Both the position numbers and the translations under genes were made by a program. Below, one piece after another: positions 18,675 through 26,873 of a DNA stretch of 64,000 nt. The notes below the pieces were generated by a model. That model saw nothing but the letters and a program-made list of their open reading frames with translations, was not told the origin of the DNA and did not search any database. This stretch comes from Mycobacterium sp. D16R12 (lineage in GTDB: Bacteria > Actinomycetota > Actinomycetes > Mycobacteriales > Mycobacteriaceae), in contig NZ_MAFC01000021.1 in assembly GCF_002013465.1 (NCBI RefSeq), positions 1 to 64,000 of the forward strand, in the 5' to 3' direction. Each line of letters opens with the position of its first letter. The first letter of the stretch is position 1.

Positions 18675-20662
18675 GCACCGTCTCAGTCACGGCGCCCGGC
18701 ATGCTGACCACGGTGCAAGACTGGCCGGGACGCACCGGGTACTGGCAGGTGGGCGTGCCCCCGTCCGGCCCGATGGACGACCTCTCGTTCCGGTTGGGCA
18801 ATCGGGCCGTCGGCAACCCCGAGGGCGCCCCCGGACTGGAGGCGACGCTCGCCGGTCCCACACTGCATTTCACCGAAGCGACCCTCGTCTGTGTCACCGG
18901 TGCACCGGCACTGGTCACCGTCAACGGCCGGCCGGTCCCCCAGTGGCGGGCGGTCACCATTCCCGCTGATGGCACGCTCGCCGTGGGCGCCGCCGCAGAT
19001 ACCGGGATGCGGATCTACGTGCTGATCGCCGGCGGCATCGCGGTTCCCCACTTCCTGGGTAGCGCCGCCACCTTCACCCTCGGCGGGTTTGGCGGCCCGG
19101 CGGGACGTGCATTGGTTGCCGGTGACACTCTCACCCTGAGTAGCTCCAATAACGCTGAACCACAATGCATTCCCGGTGCAGCACAACCCGCGATCGGCCA
19201 CCACTGGGAGCTCGCGGTCACCGAGGGACCGCATGGCGCACCCGAGTTCTTCACCCGCAGCGATATCGACGAGCTGTTGTCCACAGACTATGAGGTCCAC
19301 TTCAATTCCGATCGCACTGGAGTGCGTCTCATCGGACCCAAGCCGCAGTGGGCACGTACCGACGGCGGGGAGGCGGGGCTACATCCGTCGAACATCCACG
19401 ACAACGCGTATTCGATTGGCGCGCTGGATTTCACCGGCGACACCCCGATCTTGCTAGGCCCCGACGGCCCCAGCCTGGGCGGGTTCGTCTGCCCGGTTAC
19501 GGTGGTCTCGGCCGACCGGTGGAAGCTGGGGCAGCTGCGCGCGGGCGACACTCTGCGATTCGTCCGAATCGAGGCTTCTCGCAGTGCCTCGCTGCGTTCT
19601 ATCGGTATCGATCGCCGCGGGCACTGGCCCTCGGTGTTCTCCACCCGGGGCGATGGTGACGACGGCGTGCTGGCGTACCGACCGGCCCGAGACAACGCGC
19701 CCGCCATGACGTACCGGCGCAGCGGCGACGACAATATTTTGGTTGAATATGGCGACCTCACACTGGATTTGGCGCTACGTGCGCGCGTCCATGCGTTACA
19801 CCAACGACTGGAGGACACCCACACCTCCGGGATCGTCGATCTGACGCCGGGCATCCGGTCCCTACAGGTGCACTTCGATCCCGACAGGCTGCCCATGGGC
19901 AGGGTACTGGGGCTACTGGACGATATCGACGAGCACCTTCCTGCTTCCAGCGAGCTCGTCGTGCCCAGCCGCCGGGTGGCCATGCCCCTTTCCTGGGACG
20001 ATCCGTCCGCCCGGGAGGCCATGGAACGGTATCGCCTGGGTGTGCGCGCGGATGCCCCATGGATGCCATGGAACATCGAATTCATCAGGCGCATCAATGG
20101 CTTGGACACTGTTGATGAGGTGTATCGCACGGTCTACGACGCCTCGTATCTGGTACTCGGCCTGGGCGATGTGTACCTGGGTGCGCCCGTGGCGACGCCG
20201 GTCGATCCCCGGCATCGGCTCGTCACCACCAAGTACAACCCCGCACGTACCTGGACACCGGAGAACGCCGTCGGCATCGGTGGGGCGTACCTGTGCATCT
20301 ATGGCATGGAGGGTCCCGGCGGATATCAATTGGTCGGCCGGACCGTACAGGTCTGGAACCATCGGCATCCGGACAACGCCGGTGCTTTCGAACCCGGGAC
20401 ACCCTGGCTGCTGCGGTTCTTTGACCAGATCAGCTGGTACCCGGTGAGCGCCGAGGAGCTTCTTGAGCTGCGTGATGAGCTTGCCACCGGACGCGGAGCG
20501 GGCGGTGTCAGGATCACCGACGGTGAGTTCTCCATGGCCGAGTACTCGACATTCCTTGCCCACAATGCGACGTCAATAGGCGAGTTCCGTGGCCTTCAAC
20601 GCGCGGCATACGCTGCCGAGCGGGAAGCATGGAGCACCGCGGGCGAATTCGCCCGGGTCTAG
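18671..20662 (+). CDS. Carboxyltransferase-only urea/guanidine carboxylase-like protein
   Basis: A 663-residue protein holding only the middle part of a urea/guanidine carboxylase. An AHS2-type domain (about 1-310, starting TVQDWPGRTGYWQVG) precedes an AHS1-type domain (about 340-600, with TPGIRSLQVHFDPD). Full carboxylases are about 1200 residues, with an N-terminal biotin carboxylase and a C-terminal biotin carrier; both are absent here. No biotinyl-lysine motif was seen. The ATG at 18671 overlaps the UAAP2 stop by four bases, so the N-terminus is not an artefact of frame. AHS1/AHS2 pairs also occur in 5-oxoprolinase (PxpB/PxpC), so a different reaction is possible. Confidence 0.82.
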   Translation: MSTVSVTAPGMLTTVQDWPGRTGYWQVGVPPSGPMDDLSFRLGNRAVGNPEGAPGLEATLAGPTLHFTEATLVCVTGAPALVTVNGRPVPQWRAVTIPADGTLAVGAAADTGMRIYVLIAGGIAVPHFLGSAATFTLGGFGGPAGRALVAGDTLTLSSSNNAEPQCIPGAAQPAIGHHWELAVTEGPHGAPEFFTRSDIDELLSTDYEVHFNSDRTGVRLIGPKPQWARTDGGEAGLHPSNIHDNAYSIGALDFTGDTPILLGPDGPSLGGFVCPVTVVSADRWKLGQLRAGDTLRFVRIEASRSASLRSIGIDRRGHWPSVFSTRGDGDDGVLAYRPARDNAPAMTYRRSGDDNILVEYGDLTLDLALRARVHALHQRLEDTHTSGIVDLTPGIRSLQVHFDPDRLPMGRVLGLLDDIDEHLPASSELVVPSRRVAMPLSWDDPSAREAMERYRLGVRADAPWMPWNIEFIRRINGLDTVDEVYRTVYDASYLVLGLGDVYLGAPVATPVDPRHRLVTTKYNPARTWTPENAVGIGGAYLCIYGMEGPGGYQLVGRTVQVWNHRHPDNAGAFEPGTPWLLRFFDQISWYPVSAEELLELRDELATGRGAGGVRITDGEFSMAEYSTFLAHNATSIGEFRGLQRAAYAAEREAWSTAGEFARV

Positions 20663-20663
20663 C

Positions 20664-20712
20664 AAGTGAGCGCCCCGAACCCCTCGCTCGCGAATACCGG
20701 GGCGTGTCACTT
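20664..20712 (+). terminator. Hairpin at the end of the UAAP operon
   Basis: AAGTGA (20664-20669) pairs with TCACTT (20707-20712), and CGCCCCG (20671-20677) with CGGGGCG (20698-20704), around a 20-base loop. It begins two bases after the stop codon of the carboxyltransferase gene. Confidence 0.5.
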
Positions 20713-20808
20713 TGCTGTCTGAATTAACCACCCCTGGCGATCTTGGTCAAGGGAAATGGGCACACTGACATTTCCTGCAGCCATCAGGCGCCACGGCTGC
20801 TAAACGCG

Positions 20809-20868
20809 GCGAGGGCACACCGTACGCACATAATCGGGCTGAGATTTGTGCGTACCGCATGCCCTCGC
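20809..20868. terminator. Two-tier inverted repeat between converging genes
   Basis: GCGAGGGCA (20809-20817) pairs with TGCCCTCGC (20860-20868), and GTACGCACA (20822-20830) pairs with TGTGCGTAC (20847-20855), with a four-by-four internal loop. It lies 13 bases beyond the fadB2 stop and can act on the minus strand. Confidence 0.6.
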
Positions 20869-20881
20869 GCAGTTGGGTGGC

Positions 20882-21751
20882 TTATTTGGCCTTGTACTCG
20901 TAGAACCCGACACCGCTCTTCTTGCCGAGGCGCCCGGCCTCGACCATCCGGAGCAACAGCGGCGGGGCCGCGTACAGCGGCTCCTTGTACTCGTCGTACA
21001 TCGAGTCGGCGATGAGCTTCAAGGTGTCGAGACCGACGAGGTCCGACAGCCGCAGCGGGCCCATCGGGTGCGAAAGCCCCGCCACGACGGCCTTGTCGAT
21101 GTCTTCGACTGTGGCGAAACCGGATTCGGCCATCCGGATGGCCGCCAGCAAGTATGGGACCAGCAGGAAGTTGACCACGAAGCCGGATCGGTCGGCGGCA
21201 CGCACGACCTGCTTGCCCAGCACCTCGCTCGCGAAGGCCTCCGTACGCGCGGCGGCACCGGGTGTGGTCACCAGCGTCGAGATCAGCTCGACAAGCGGCA
21301 GGACGGGCACCGGGTTGAAGAAGTGAAGTCCCAGCACTCGCCCAGGATTTTTGGTTGCCGCAGCGATTTTCATGATCGGGATGCTGGAGGTGTTGGACGC
21401 GAGAACCGCGTCGGGATCGGTGATCACCTCGTCGAGCTTGGCGAAGATCGAGGCCTTGATGGACTCATTCTCGACGACGGCCTCGATGACGAGCTGGCGA
21501 TCGGAGAAGTCGGCCAGGTCGGTGGTGAACTTCAGGTTGGCGACGGCGGCATCGCGCTCACGCTCGGTGATCTTCCCGGCGGAGACCCCACGGTCCAGCG
21601 ACTTCACGATGCGGGCAGACCCCGCCTTCACAAGCTCGTCGGTGGTCTCGAAGACCAGCACGTCGACACCGGCACGTGCCGATACCTCGGCGATACCAGC
21701 GCCCATCTGTCCAGCGCCGATAACTCCTACGCGGGTGATTCCATCCGTCAT
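20882..21751 (-). CDS. fadB2: 3-hydroxybutyryl-CoA dehydrogenase FadB2
   Basis: A 289-residue NAD(P)-dependent 3-hydroxyacyl-CoA dehydrogenase. The Rossmann motif is GVIGAGQMGAGIAEV at 8-22, the catalytic histidine lies in LGLHFFNPVPVLPLVELI, and DRSGFVVNFLLVPYL is the C-terminal domain hallmark. FadB2 oxidises or reduces 3-hydroxybutyryl-CoA, linking beta-oxidation and acyl precursors. It is downstream of isocitrate lyase on the same strand, as Rv0468 is near Rv0467 (icl1), but a strong hairpin lies between them. It may therefore have its own promoter in the 187-base gap. Confidence 0.92.
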   Translation of the reverse strand: MTDGITRVGVIGAGQMGAGIAEVSARAGVDVLVFETTDELVKAGSARIVKSLDRGVSAGKITERERDAAVANLKFTTDLADFSDRQLVIEAVVENESIKASIFAKLDEVITDPDAVLASNTSSIPIMKIAAATKNPGRVLGLHFFNPVPVLPLVELISTLVTTPGAAARTEAFASEVLGKQVVRAADRSGFVVNFLLVPYLLAAIRMAESGFATVEDIDKAVVAGLSHPMGPLRLSDLVGLDTLKLIADSMYDEYKEPLYAAPPLLLRMVEAGRLGKKSGVGFYEYKAK

Positions 21752-21831
21752 CTTCGTACTACTCCCTGAACATCGTTGTTAGTTTTGGTCGTATCTGATG
21801 GTCTTCGCGCGGCGGCTCATCCATCCAGCAC

Positions 21832-21869
21832 ACAGGCCCCGCCCAACGGGATACGTGGGCGGGGCCTGT
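21832..21869 (-). terminator. Strong hairpin downstream of isocitrate lyase
   Basis: ACAGGCCCCGCCCA (21832-21845) and TGGGCGGGGCCTGT (21856-21869) are perfectly complementary with a 10-base loop, about 70 bases past the icl stop on the minus strand. The element should separate icl from fadB2 transcription. Confidence 0.75.
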
Positions 21870-21938
21870 GCTGTCAACTCAGTGGGTCACACCGAGAGTC
21901 TTGACGTGGGCGCATTGCCCGGCTAGAGCAGGCGTGAC

Positions 21939-23231
21939 TTAGTGGAACTGACCCTCTTCGGTCGAGCCCTTCAGTGCCGCGGTCGAGGTGTTCGGGTCCA
22001 CGGTGGTGGCGATCCGATCGAAGTAACCGGCGCCGACCTCACGCTGGTGCTTGGTGGCGGTGTATCCACGGGCCTCGGCCGCGAACTCGCGCTCCTGCAG
22101 GTCGACGTAGGCCGTCATGCCCTCGCGGGCGTAACCGTAGGCCAGGTCGAACATCGAGTAGTTGAGCGCGTGGAAGCCGGCCAGGGTGATGAACTGGAAC
22201 GTGAAGCCCATGGCGCCCAGCTCCTTTTGGAACTTGGCGATGGTGGAGTCGTCCAGGGCTTGCTTCCAGTTGAAGGACGGGCTGCAGTTGTAGGACAGCA
22301 GCTGGTCCGGGAACTCGGCCTTGACGGCTTCCGCGAACTTGCGGGCGACCGCGAGGTCCGGCACGCCGGTCTCCATCCAGATGAGGTCGGCGTACGGGGC
22401 GTAGGCCTTGGCACGCGCGATACAGGGCTCGATGCCCTTCTGGACGTTGTAGAAGCCCTCGGCGGTGCGCTCACCGGTGACGAAGGGCTGGTCGCGCTCA
22501 TCCACATCGGAGGTGATGAGGGTGGCGGCCTCGGCGTCGGTACGAGCGATGACGACGGTCGGGGTGTTCGCGACATCAGCTGCGAGTCGGGCAGACGTCA
22601 ACGTGCGGACGTGCTGCTGGGTCGGGATCAGCACCTTGCCACCGAGGTGGCCACACTTCTTCTCCGAGGCCAGCTGGTCCTCCCAGTGGGTACCGGCGGC
22701 ACCCGCGGCGATCATGGCCTTCTGCAGCTCGTAGACGTTCAGCGCGCCACCGAAGCCGGCCTCACCGTCGGCGACGATCGGCACGAGCCAGTTGTCGACG
22801 CTGGTGTCGCCCTCGACGCGGGCGATCTCGTCGGCGCGCAGCAGGGCGTTGTTGATGCGGCGCACGACGGCCGGCACCGAGTTGGCCGGGTAGAGGCTCT
22901 GGTCCGGGTAGGTGTGGCCCGAGAGGTTGGCGTCGCCGGCGACCTGCCAGCCGGACAGGTAGATGGCCTTGAGGCCGGCGCGGACCTGCTGCACGGCCAT
23001 GTTGCCGGTCAGCGCGCCCAGCGCGTTGATGTAGGAGCCGTCGCCCTTGGTGACACCATCCCACAGGATTTCGGCGCCACGGCGCGCGAGCGTGTTCTCT
23101 TCGACGACTGAACCCTGCAGCTCCTCGACCTGGGCTGCGGTGTAGTCGCGGGTGATGCCCTTCCAGCGGGGGTTGGTGTCCCAGTCCTGCTGGATTTCGG
23201 CCGCGGTGCGCGGCTTTCCGACGTTCGACAT
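21939..23231 (-). CDS. aceA: Isocitrate lyase (glyoxylate shunt)
   Basis: Isocitrate lyase cleaves isocitrate to succinate and glyoxylate, which lets the cell grow on fatty acids or acetate. The 430-residue protein has the catalytic KKCGHLGG loop (Cys193) and [14 protein letters not shown], and its length equals Icl1 (Rv0467), not the longer AceA/Icl2. Neighbours fadB2 and the thioesterase match Rv0466-Rv0468. The upstream gap carries a RamB-like site and a 14-base direct repeat, fitting control by carbon source. Confidence 0.97.
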   Translation of the reverse strand: MSNVGKPRTAAEIQQDWDTNPRWKGITRDYTAAQVEELQGSVVEENTLARRGAEILWDGVTKGDGSYINALGALTGNMAVQQVRAGLKAIYLSGWQVAGDANLSGHTYPDQSLYPANSVPAVVRRINNALLRADEIARVEGDTSVDNWLVPIVADGEAGFGGALNVYELQKAMIAAGAAGTHWEDQLASEKKCGHLGGKVLIPTQQHVRTLTSARLAADVANTPTVVIARTDAEAATLITSDVDERDQPFVTGERTAEGFYNVQKGIEPCIARAKAYAPYADLIWMETGVPDLAVARKFAEAVKAEFPDQLLSYNCSPSFNWKQALDDSTIAKFQKELGAMGFTFQFITLAGFHALNYSMFDLAYGYAREGMTAYVDLQEREFAAEARGYTATKHQREVGAGYFDRIATTVDPNTSTAALKGSTEEGQFH

Positions 23232-23405
23232 TGGTACTCCTTGCTATGACCCTGAGTTACTTGCCTCAGCGTTTTTCTGACCCTGACGGATTGTTAACGC
23301 TCAGACACGTTCACTCTGTTGACTGTTACGACGATGTCACAGACCATATGCGCAGGTCCACCCGTTCCCAGTGCCAATTTTCGCTAGGTATTAACGGGCT
23401 TTTGC

Positions 23406-23417
23406 AAACTTTGCGAA
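23406..23417. promoter_or_regulatory. RamB-like box upstream of icl
   Basis: AAACTTTGCGAA differs by one base from AAACTTTGCAAA, the type of motif bound by the acetate-metabolism regulator RamB in actinobacteria. It lies 175 bases upstream of the icl start and is preceded by TTTGCAAA. Match is by eye. Confidence 0.45.
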
Positions 23418-23429
23418 GCGGCTAATCGT

Positions 23430-23492
23430 ACGCTCGTACTGTTGCTACCGGTCGGTAACCAATAATCCCCTGTTCAGAACGCTCGTACTGTT
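23430..23492. repeat. 14-bp direct repeat flanking a palindrome upstream of icl
   Basis: ACGCTCGTACTGTT occurs at 23430-23443 and 23479-23492, 49 bases apart. Between them TACCG/CGGTA arms (23446-23450, 23453-23457) form a short TetR-like palindrome. The element is shared by the icl and thioesterase intergenic region, but both genes point to the minus strand, so it belongs upstream of icl. Confidence 0.6.
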
Positions 23493-23514
23493 AAACGACC
23501 GACGCCGTGTCTAG

Positions 23515-24315
23515 TTATCGAGCGAATATCGACGCGAGGGCCTTCACCTCATCGCCCACGACATATGTGAGCGTTGTAACACTGCGACCTGGGACACCGA
23601 ACGCGGTTCCGTCCTCGTAGACGTTGGTGATGATCTCGAGCTTGTCGCCGAGCGCTACCGCGGAGTCATGCTCGATGCTCACGCGATACGGGGCGGACAG
23701 CAGCTCAGGATGCCGCGAGAGATGGTCTTCCACGATGCTCCAGTAAACGGAATTGTTCATGTGGTCGAACAGGTCCATATCGGTGAATCGCACCGGGAAG
23801 TCCCGGATATCGGTCGCGGTATCCCGGCTACCGGGCTTGTTGTAGGGCTTCCACCGCAACCGGTCCACCTCCGTCGTGGAGGCGACCGTCGCCAGGAAGT
23901 CGTCGTCGATACGGGCCGGCCCCTGGGTTTCACGGCTGACGTGAATCCAGAATGCCTCGGACTCCACCAGTCCCCCGTCGCGACCGTCGAGCCGCACCCG
24001 CATCTGGCACCACCGGTTGGATGTGGCCGAACACCAACGGCGCAGCCACAGGGCCTCCCTGAACTCGATGGGCTTGATCACGTCGATCATGGTGCGGCGG
24101 ACGACCCAGTGCGGGTGAGTCTCCTCGGCCTCCACTCCACGCAGGTGGTCCTGCCCGATGTCCTGGATATGCCGAGCGGCCCCGTCCAGCCGCAAACGCC
24201 CGCCGGAGTCGACATCGGCGATGCGAACGGGCCAACGACCCTCGTAGACGTGGGGATGCGCGTGGGGCACGGGCATCATGTCCTTGTCGAGGCCGGTGCT
24301 CGGTTCGGTGCTCAC
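23515..24315 (-). CDS. Acyl-ACP thioesterase family protein (Rv0466-like)
   Basis: A 266-residue double hot-dog thioesterase resembling FatA-type acyl-ACP hydrolases. Landmarks are ARHIQDIGQDHL near residue 45, the paired hot-dog repeats, and RFTDMDLFDHMNNSVYW near 180, the second-domain active-site region with Asp/His/Asn. It would release fatty acids from a carrier protein. I chose the GTG at 24315 (VSTEPSTGL), which gives the length of Rv0466; the longer ORF to 24396 runs through a terminator-like hairpin and is unlikely. Confidence 0.86.
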   Translation of the reverse strand: MSTEPSTGLDKDMMPVPHAHPHVYEGRWPVRIADVDSGGRLRLDGAARHIQDIGQDHLRGVEAEETHPHWVVRRTMIDVIKPIEFREALWLRRWCSATSNRWCQMRVRLDGRDGGLVESEAFWIHVSRETQGPARIDDDFLATVASTTEVDRLRWKPYNKPGSRDTATDIRDFPVRFTDMDLFDHMNNSVYWSIVEDHLSRHPELLSAPYRVSIEHDSAVALGDKLEIITNVYEDGTAFGVPGRSVTTLTYVVGDEVKALASIFAR

Positions 24316-24370
24316 GCCCCGATCATCACACATCGATCCTGCCTCGGTGCCGGATGGCGCATGCAGGAAT

Positions 24371-24401
24371 GGCGGGTGCGGCAATACCTGCCACACCCGC
24401 C
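24371..24401 (-). terminator. Hairpin downstream of the TROVE remnant
   Basis: GGCGGGTG (24371-24378) pairs with CACCCGCC (24394-24401), and GGCA with TGCC across one mismatch, with loop ATACC. It lies eight bases past the stop of the remnant and upstream of the thioesterase start, so it looks like the old gene's own terminator. Confidence 0.6.
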
Positions 24402-24408
24402 GTCACCG

Positions 24409-24621
24409 CTACAGCCGCCCTGCAGTGAAATCCGACAACAGCTGCGGCACAGCCGAATCGAATCTCGATACATCCAACTGCCGCGGATCGGAACTCGGCA
24501 AGCGCTTGGTGCGGGTGAATGTCCCCGTACCAATGTCGTTATCCATGTAGATGTGAATCGCATCGAACGCCAAGCGGTTCTTCAGCGCCCACACCATCGG
24601 CAGCGCGCAGTCCGTGCCGCC
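24409..24621 (-). pseudogene. Remnant of a TROVE/Ro60-like (vWA) protein gene, C-terminus only
   Basis: About 70 residues reading GGTDCALPMVWALKNRL, then FDAIHIYMDNDIG, then LDVSRFDSAVPQLLSDF before the stop. GGTDCALPM...AL and the D-N pair near HIYMDN resemble the vWA domain at the C-terminus of Ro60/Rsr RNA-binding proteins. The ending resembles their last residues (LDV-FD-A-P). The middle of that domain seems deleted, and the N-terminal RNA-binding HEAT-repeat part is gone; upstream sequence is the CPBP gene on the other strand. I see no start codon of its own. Identification is from motif memory and should be checked. Confidence 0.55.
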
Positions 24622-25549
24622 CACGGGCGGACCATACGATCGTCTGGTGGTAACCACCCGGCCGGGCCCCGAGAGCGGGATCGCCCGGGCCCTGCTTGCG
24701 GCCGCCGGTCTCTTGTTCACGATCGCCATCGGCGGCCTGCTGATCACCGGGCACACCGTCGTCCGATTCTCCTCAGACGAGGCCGCCGCGCCATATCCGC
24801 TGTGGATGCCGTTGGCCTCGTCCCTGATCGTGCTGTTACTCACCCGCCTGGTGCCCGTGCGCCTGTCGGCGATCGACCCGCTTGCCGACATCCGTACAGA
24901 GCGCCTCACCCGCGAAGTGTGGGTGCTGGTCGGCGCCGCCCTCGCCTTCCCTGCGCTCGTCGTCACGGCAGCGGCGACCGGGATACCGCGGGACGCCGTG
25001 TACAGCCCGATCAAGGTGCTGATGTTCCTTGCGATTCCGATGCTGGCCTTTCGCGTCCTCCGTGGCGGTGTGCCGCAGGAGCCGAAGGCGCGGTGGACCG
25101 CCCGGCTGGACCGCACCCGCCTGCTGGCACCGATCGTTCCGGTTGTCGCATGGATCGCGTTGGCTCGACTCGGCCCCCTCGCACCACCCGCCGTCTCCCT
25201 GGCGAGCCTGCCGGATCCCGTCACCATCGCCGTCGCCTCGCTGATCACACTGCTGACGGCGGGCGTACTCGAGGAGGTGTTCTACCGCGGGTTCCTGCAG
25301 ACCCGGCTGGAATCACTGATTGGGCGTTGGCCGGCCATCGCTACGTCGTCAGTGCTCTTCGCCGCGATGCACATTGCCTCACACGTGCGGGTCAACACAT
25401 TGGCCGTGGACCTCGCCACGATCGTGGCGGTCCAAGGGACATTCGGCGTGATGCAGGGCTACCTATGGAGCCGGTATCGAAACATCTGGGCTCCGATAGC
25501 CATTCACATCGCCGTCAACTTGATCTACCTCGACATGCTCATCGGCTGA
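24614..25549 (+). CDS. CPBP-family intramembrane glutamic endopeptidase
   Basis: A 311-residue protein with about eight hydrophobic segments. The CPBP/Abi motifs are present: EEVFYRG (Glu220, Glu221, Arg225), FAAMHIASH (His253) and HIAVNLIY (His298, Asn302). Members are membrane proteases, some linked to bacteriocin immunity or protein processing; the target here is unknown. The GTG at 24614 is the farthest start, and a GTG at 24647 (VVTTRPGPES) is equally plausible. The 3' end overlaps the converging MFS gene by 87 bases. No Shine-Dalgarno is obvious. Confidence 0.82.
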   Translation: MPPTGGPYDRLVVTTRPGPESGIARALLAAAGLLFTIAIGGLLITGHTVVRFSSDEAAAPYPLWMPLASSLIVLLLTRLVPVRLSAIDPLADIRTERLTREVWVLVGAALAFPALVVTAAATGIPRDAVYSPIKVLMFLAIPMLAFRVLRGGVPQEPKARWTARLDRTRLLAPIVPVVAWIALARLGPLAPPAVSLASLPDPVTIAVASLITLLTAGVLEEVFYRGFLQTRLESLIGRWPAIATSSVLFAAMHIASHVRVNTLAVDLATIVAVQGTFGVMQGYLWSRYRNIWAPIAIHIAVNLIYLDMLIG

Positions 25550-26812
25550 CGATCCTTTCCGCACCGACAGGCACATCACCGCCGCAAGGACGCTGAGCCC
25601 GGCGGCGAGCCGGAATGCGGTGTCGTAGTTGCCCTGCTGGTCGCGTAGCCATCCCGCACCCGCTGCCGCGATGGCAGCTCCGATCTGATGCGAGGCGAAG
25701 ACCCATCCGAACACCACCGGCGTGCGTTCACCGAAGTAGTCACGGCACAGCGCGATGGTCGGCGGCACGGTGGCCACCCAATCCAGTCCGTAGAAGATGA
25801 TGAACACCCACGTAGAGGGCTCAGCACGAGGAGAAAGCAAGGCGGGCAACAGCATCAGTGAAAGACCGCGCCCAAAGTAGTAGACGCCCAACAGGATGCG
25901 CGCATCGACCCGGTCGGTGAGCCATCCGGAGAATACCGTTCCCGCGACGTCGAAGACCCCGATCAGCGCCAGCAGGCTTGCGGCCATGGTGGTCGGCATC
26001 CCGTGGTCGTGTGCCGCAGGAATGAAGTGGGTGCCGATCAATCCGTTCGTGGTCATTCCGCAGATGGCAAAACTGCCAGCCAACAGCCAGAAGGCCGGTT
26101 GGCGCGCTCCGATGAGCAGCCCTTCGAACGCCGCACCGAAACCCCCGGAGGTGGCCCCCGATTCGTCGGTATCGGCACCAAGCGGGCCAACTCCCTTATC
26201 GGCAGGCCGGTTTCGCATGAAGAGCACCACCAGCGGAACCACCGAAACCGCCGACGTAGCCACGACCACCGCGGCCCACCGCCAGCCATAGGCGTCACTC
26301 ACCACCGCCACCAAGGGCAGGAAGATGAGCTGGCCGGTGGCGCTGGCAGCCGTCAACACGCCCGTGACCAATCCCCGGCGGGTCACGAACCACCTCGTTG
26401 CGACGGTGGCCACGAATCCCATCGAGATCGACCCGGTACCGACGCCCACCAGCACACCCCAGAGCGACAACAGCTGCCAGGACGTGGTCATGAACACGCT
26501 CAGGAAGGTGCCCGTCGCGATCAGCGTGAGCGCCGCCGCCAGCACCGGACGCACCCCGAACTTATCCATCAGTGCGGCCGCAAACGGCGCGGTCAGCCCG
26601 AACAGTGTCATGTTGATCGACATCGCCAGCCCAATGGTGCCGTGCGACCAGCCGAACTCGGAATGCAGCGGGTCCATCAGAACGCCTGGTACTGATCGGA
26701 ATCCGGCTGCGGCCAGTACCGCGACAAAGGCCACCGCTGCGATGATCCAGGCGGGGTGAGGCCGGCGGCGGCCGGGCGTCTCGGGCATCAGGGACTGCGT
26801 CACCTGCCCAGG
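25463..26812 (-). CDS. Major facilitator superfamily transporter
   Basis: About 449 residues with 12 predicted membrane helices. Typical MFS features include ALMDKFGVRPVLAA between helices 2 and 3 and a central loop (about 205-225, DKGVGPLGADTDESG). It resembles monocarboxylate/oxalate-formate-type transporters, but the substrate cannot be assigned. A longer frame to 26854 uses start codons formed by a palindromic operator and would leave 19 bases to the divergent gene, so I chose the GTG at 26812 (VTQSLMPETPG). The last 29 codons are antisense to the end of the CPBP gene. Confidence 0.82.
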   Translation of the reverse strand, partial: PGQVTQSLMPETPGRRRPHPAWIIAAVAFVAVLAAAGFRSVPGVLMDPLHSEFGWSHGTIGLAMSINMTLFGLTAPFAAALMDKFGVRPVLAAALTLIATGTFLSVFMTTSWQLLSLWGVLVGVGTGSISMGFVATVATRWFVTRRGLVTGVLTAASATGQLIFLPLVAVVSDAYGWRWAAVVVATSAVSVVPLVVLFMRNRPADKGVGPLGADTDESGATSGGFGAAFEGLLIGARQPAFWLLAGSFAICGMTTNGLIGTHFIPAAHDHGMPTTMAASLLALIGVFDVAGTVFSGWLTDRVDARILLGVYYFGRGLSLMLLPALLSPRAEPSTWVFIIFYGLDWVATVPPTIALCRDYFGERTPVVFGWVFASHQIGAAIAAAGAGWLRDQQGNYDTAFRLAAGLSVLAAVMCLSVRKGSSADEHVEVDQVDGDVNGYRSPDVSIPAP

Positions 26813-26838
26813 CTGACCGATCAGGCCCCATCCCACAA

Positions 26839-26854
26839 TTGGCATAAATGCCAA
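26839..26854. promoter_or_regulatory. Palindromic operator between MFS and GlxA-type regulator
   Basis: TTGGCAT (26839-26845) and ATGCCAA (26848-26854) form a perfect inverted repeat with a two-base spacer, 19 bases upstream of the regulator start. It is the only palindrome in the divergent promoter and the likely site of the adjacent regulator. Confidence 0.55.
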
Positions 26855-26873
26855 TAGGTGTAAAGATCATGCC

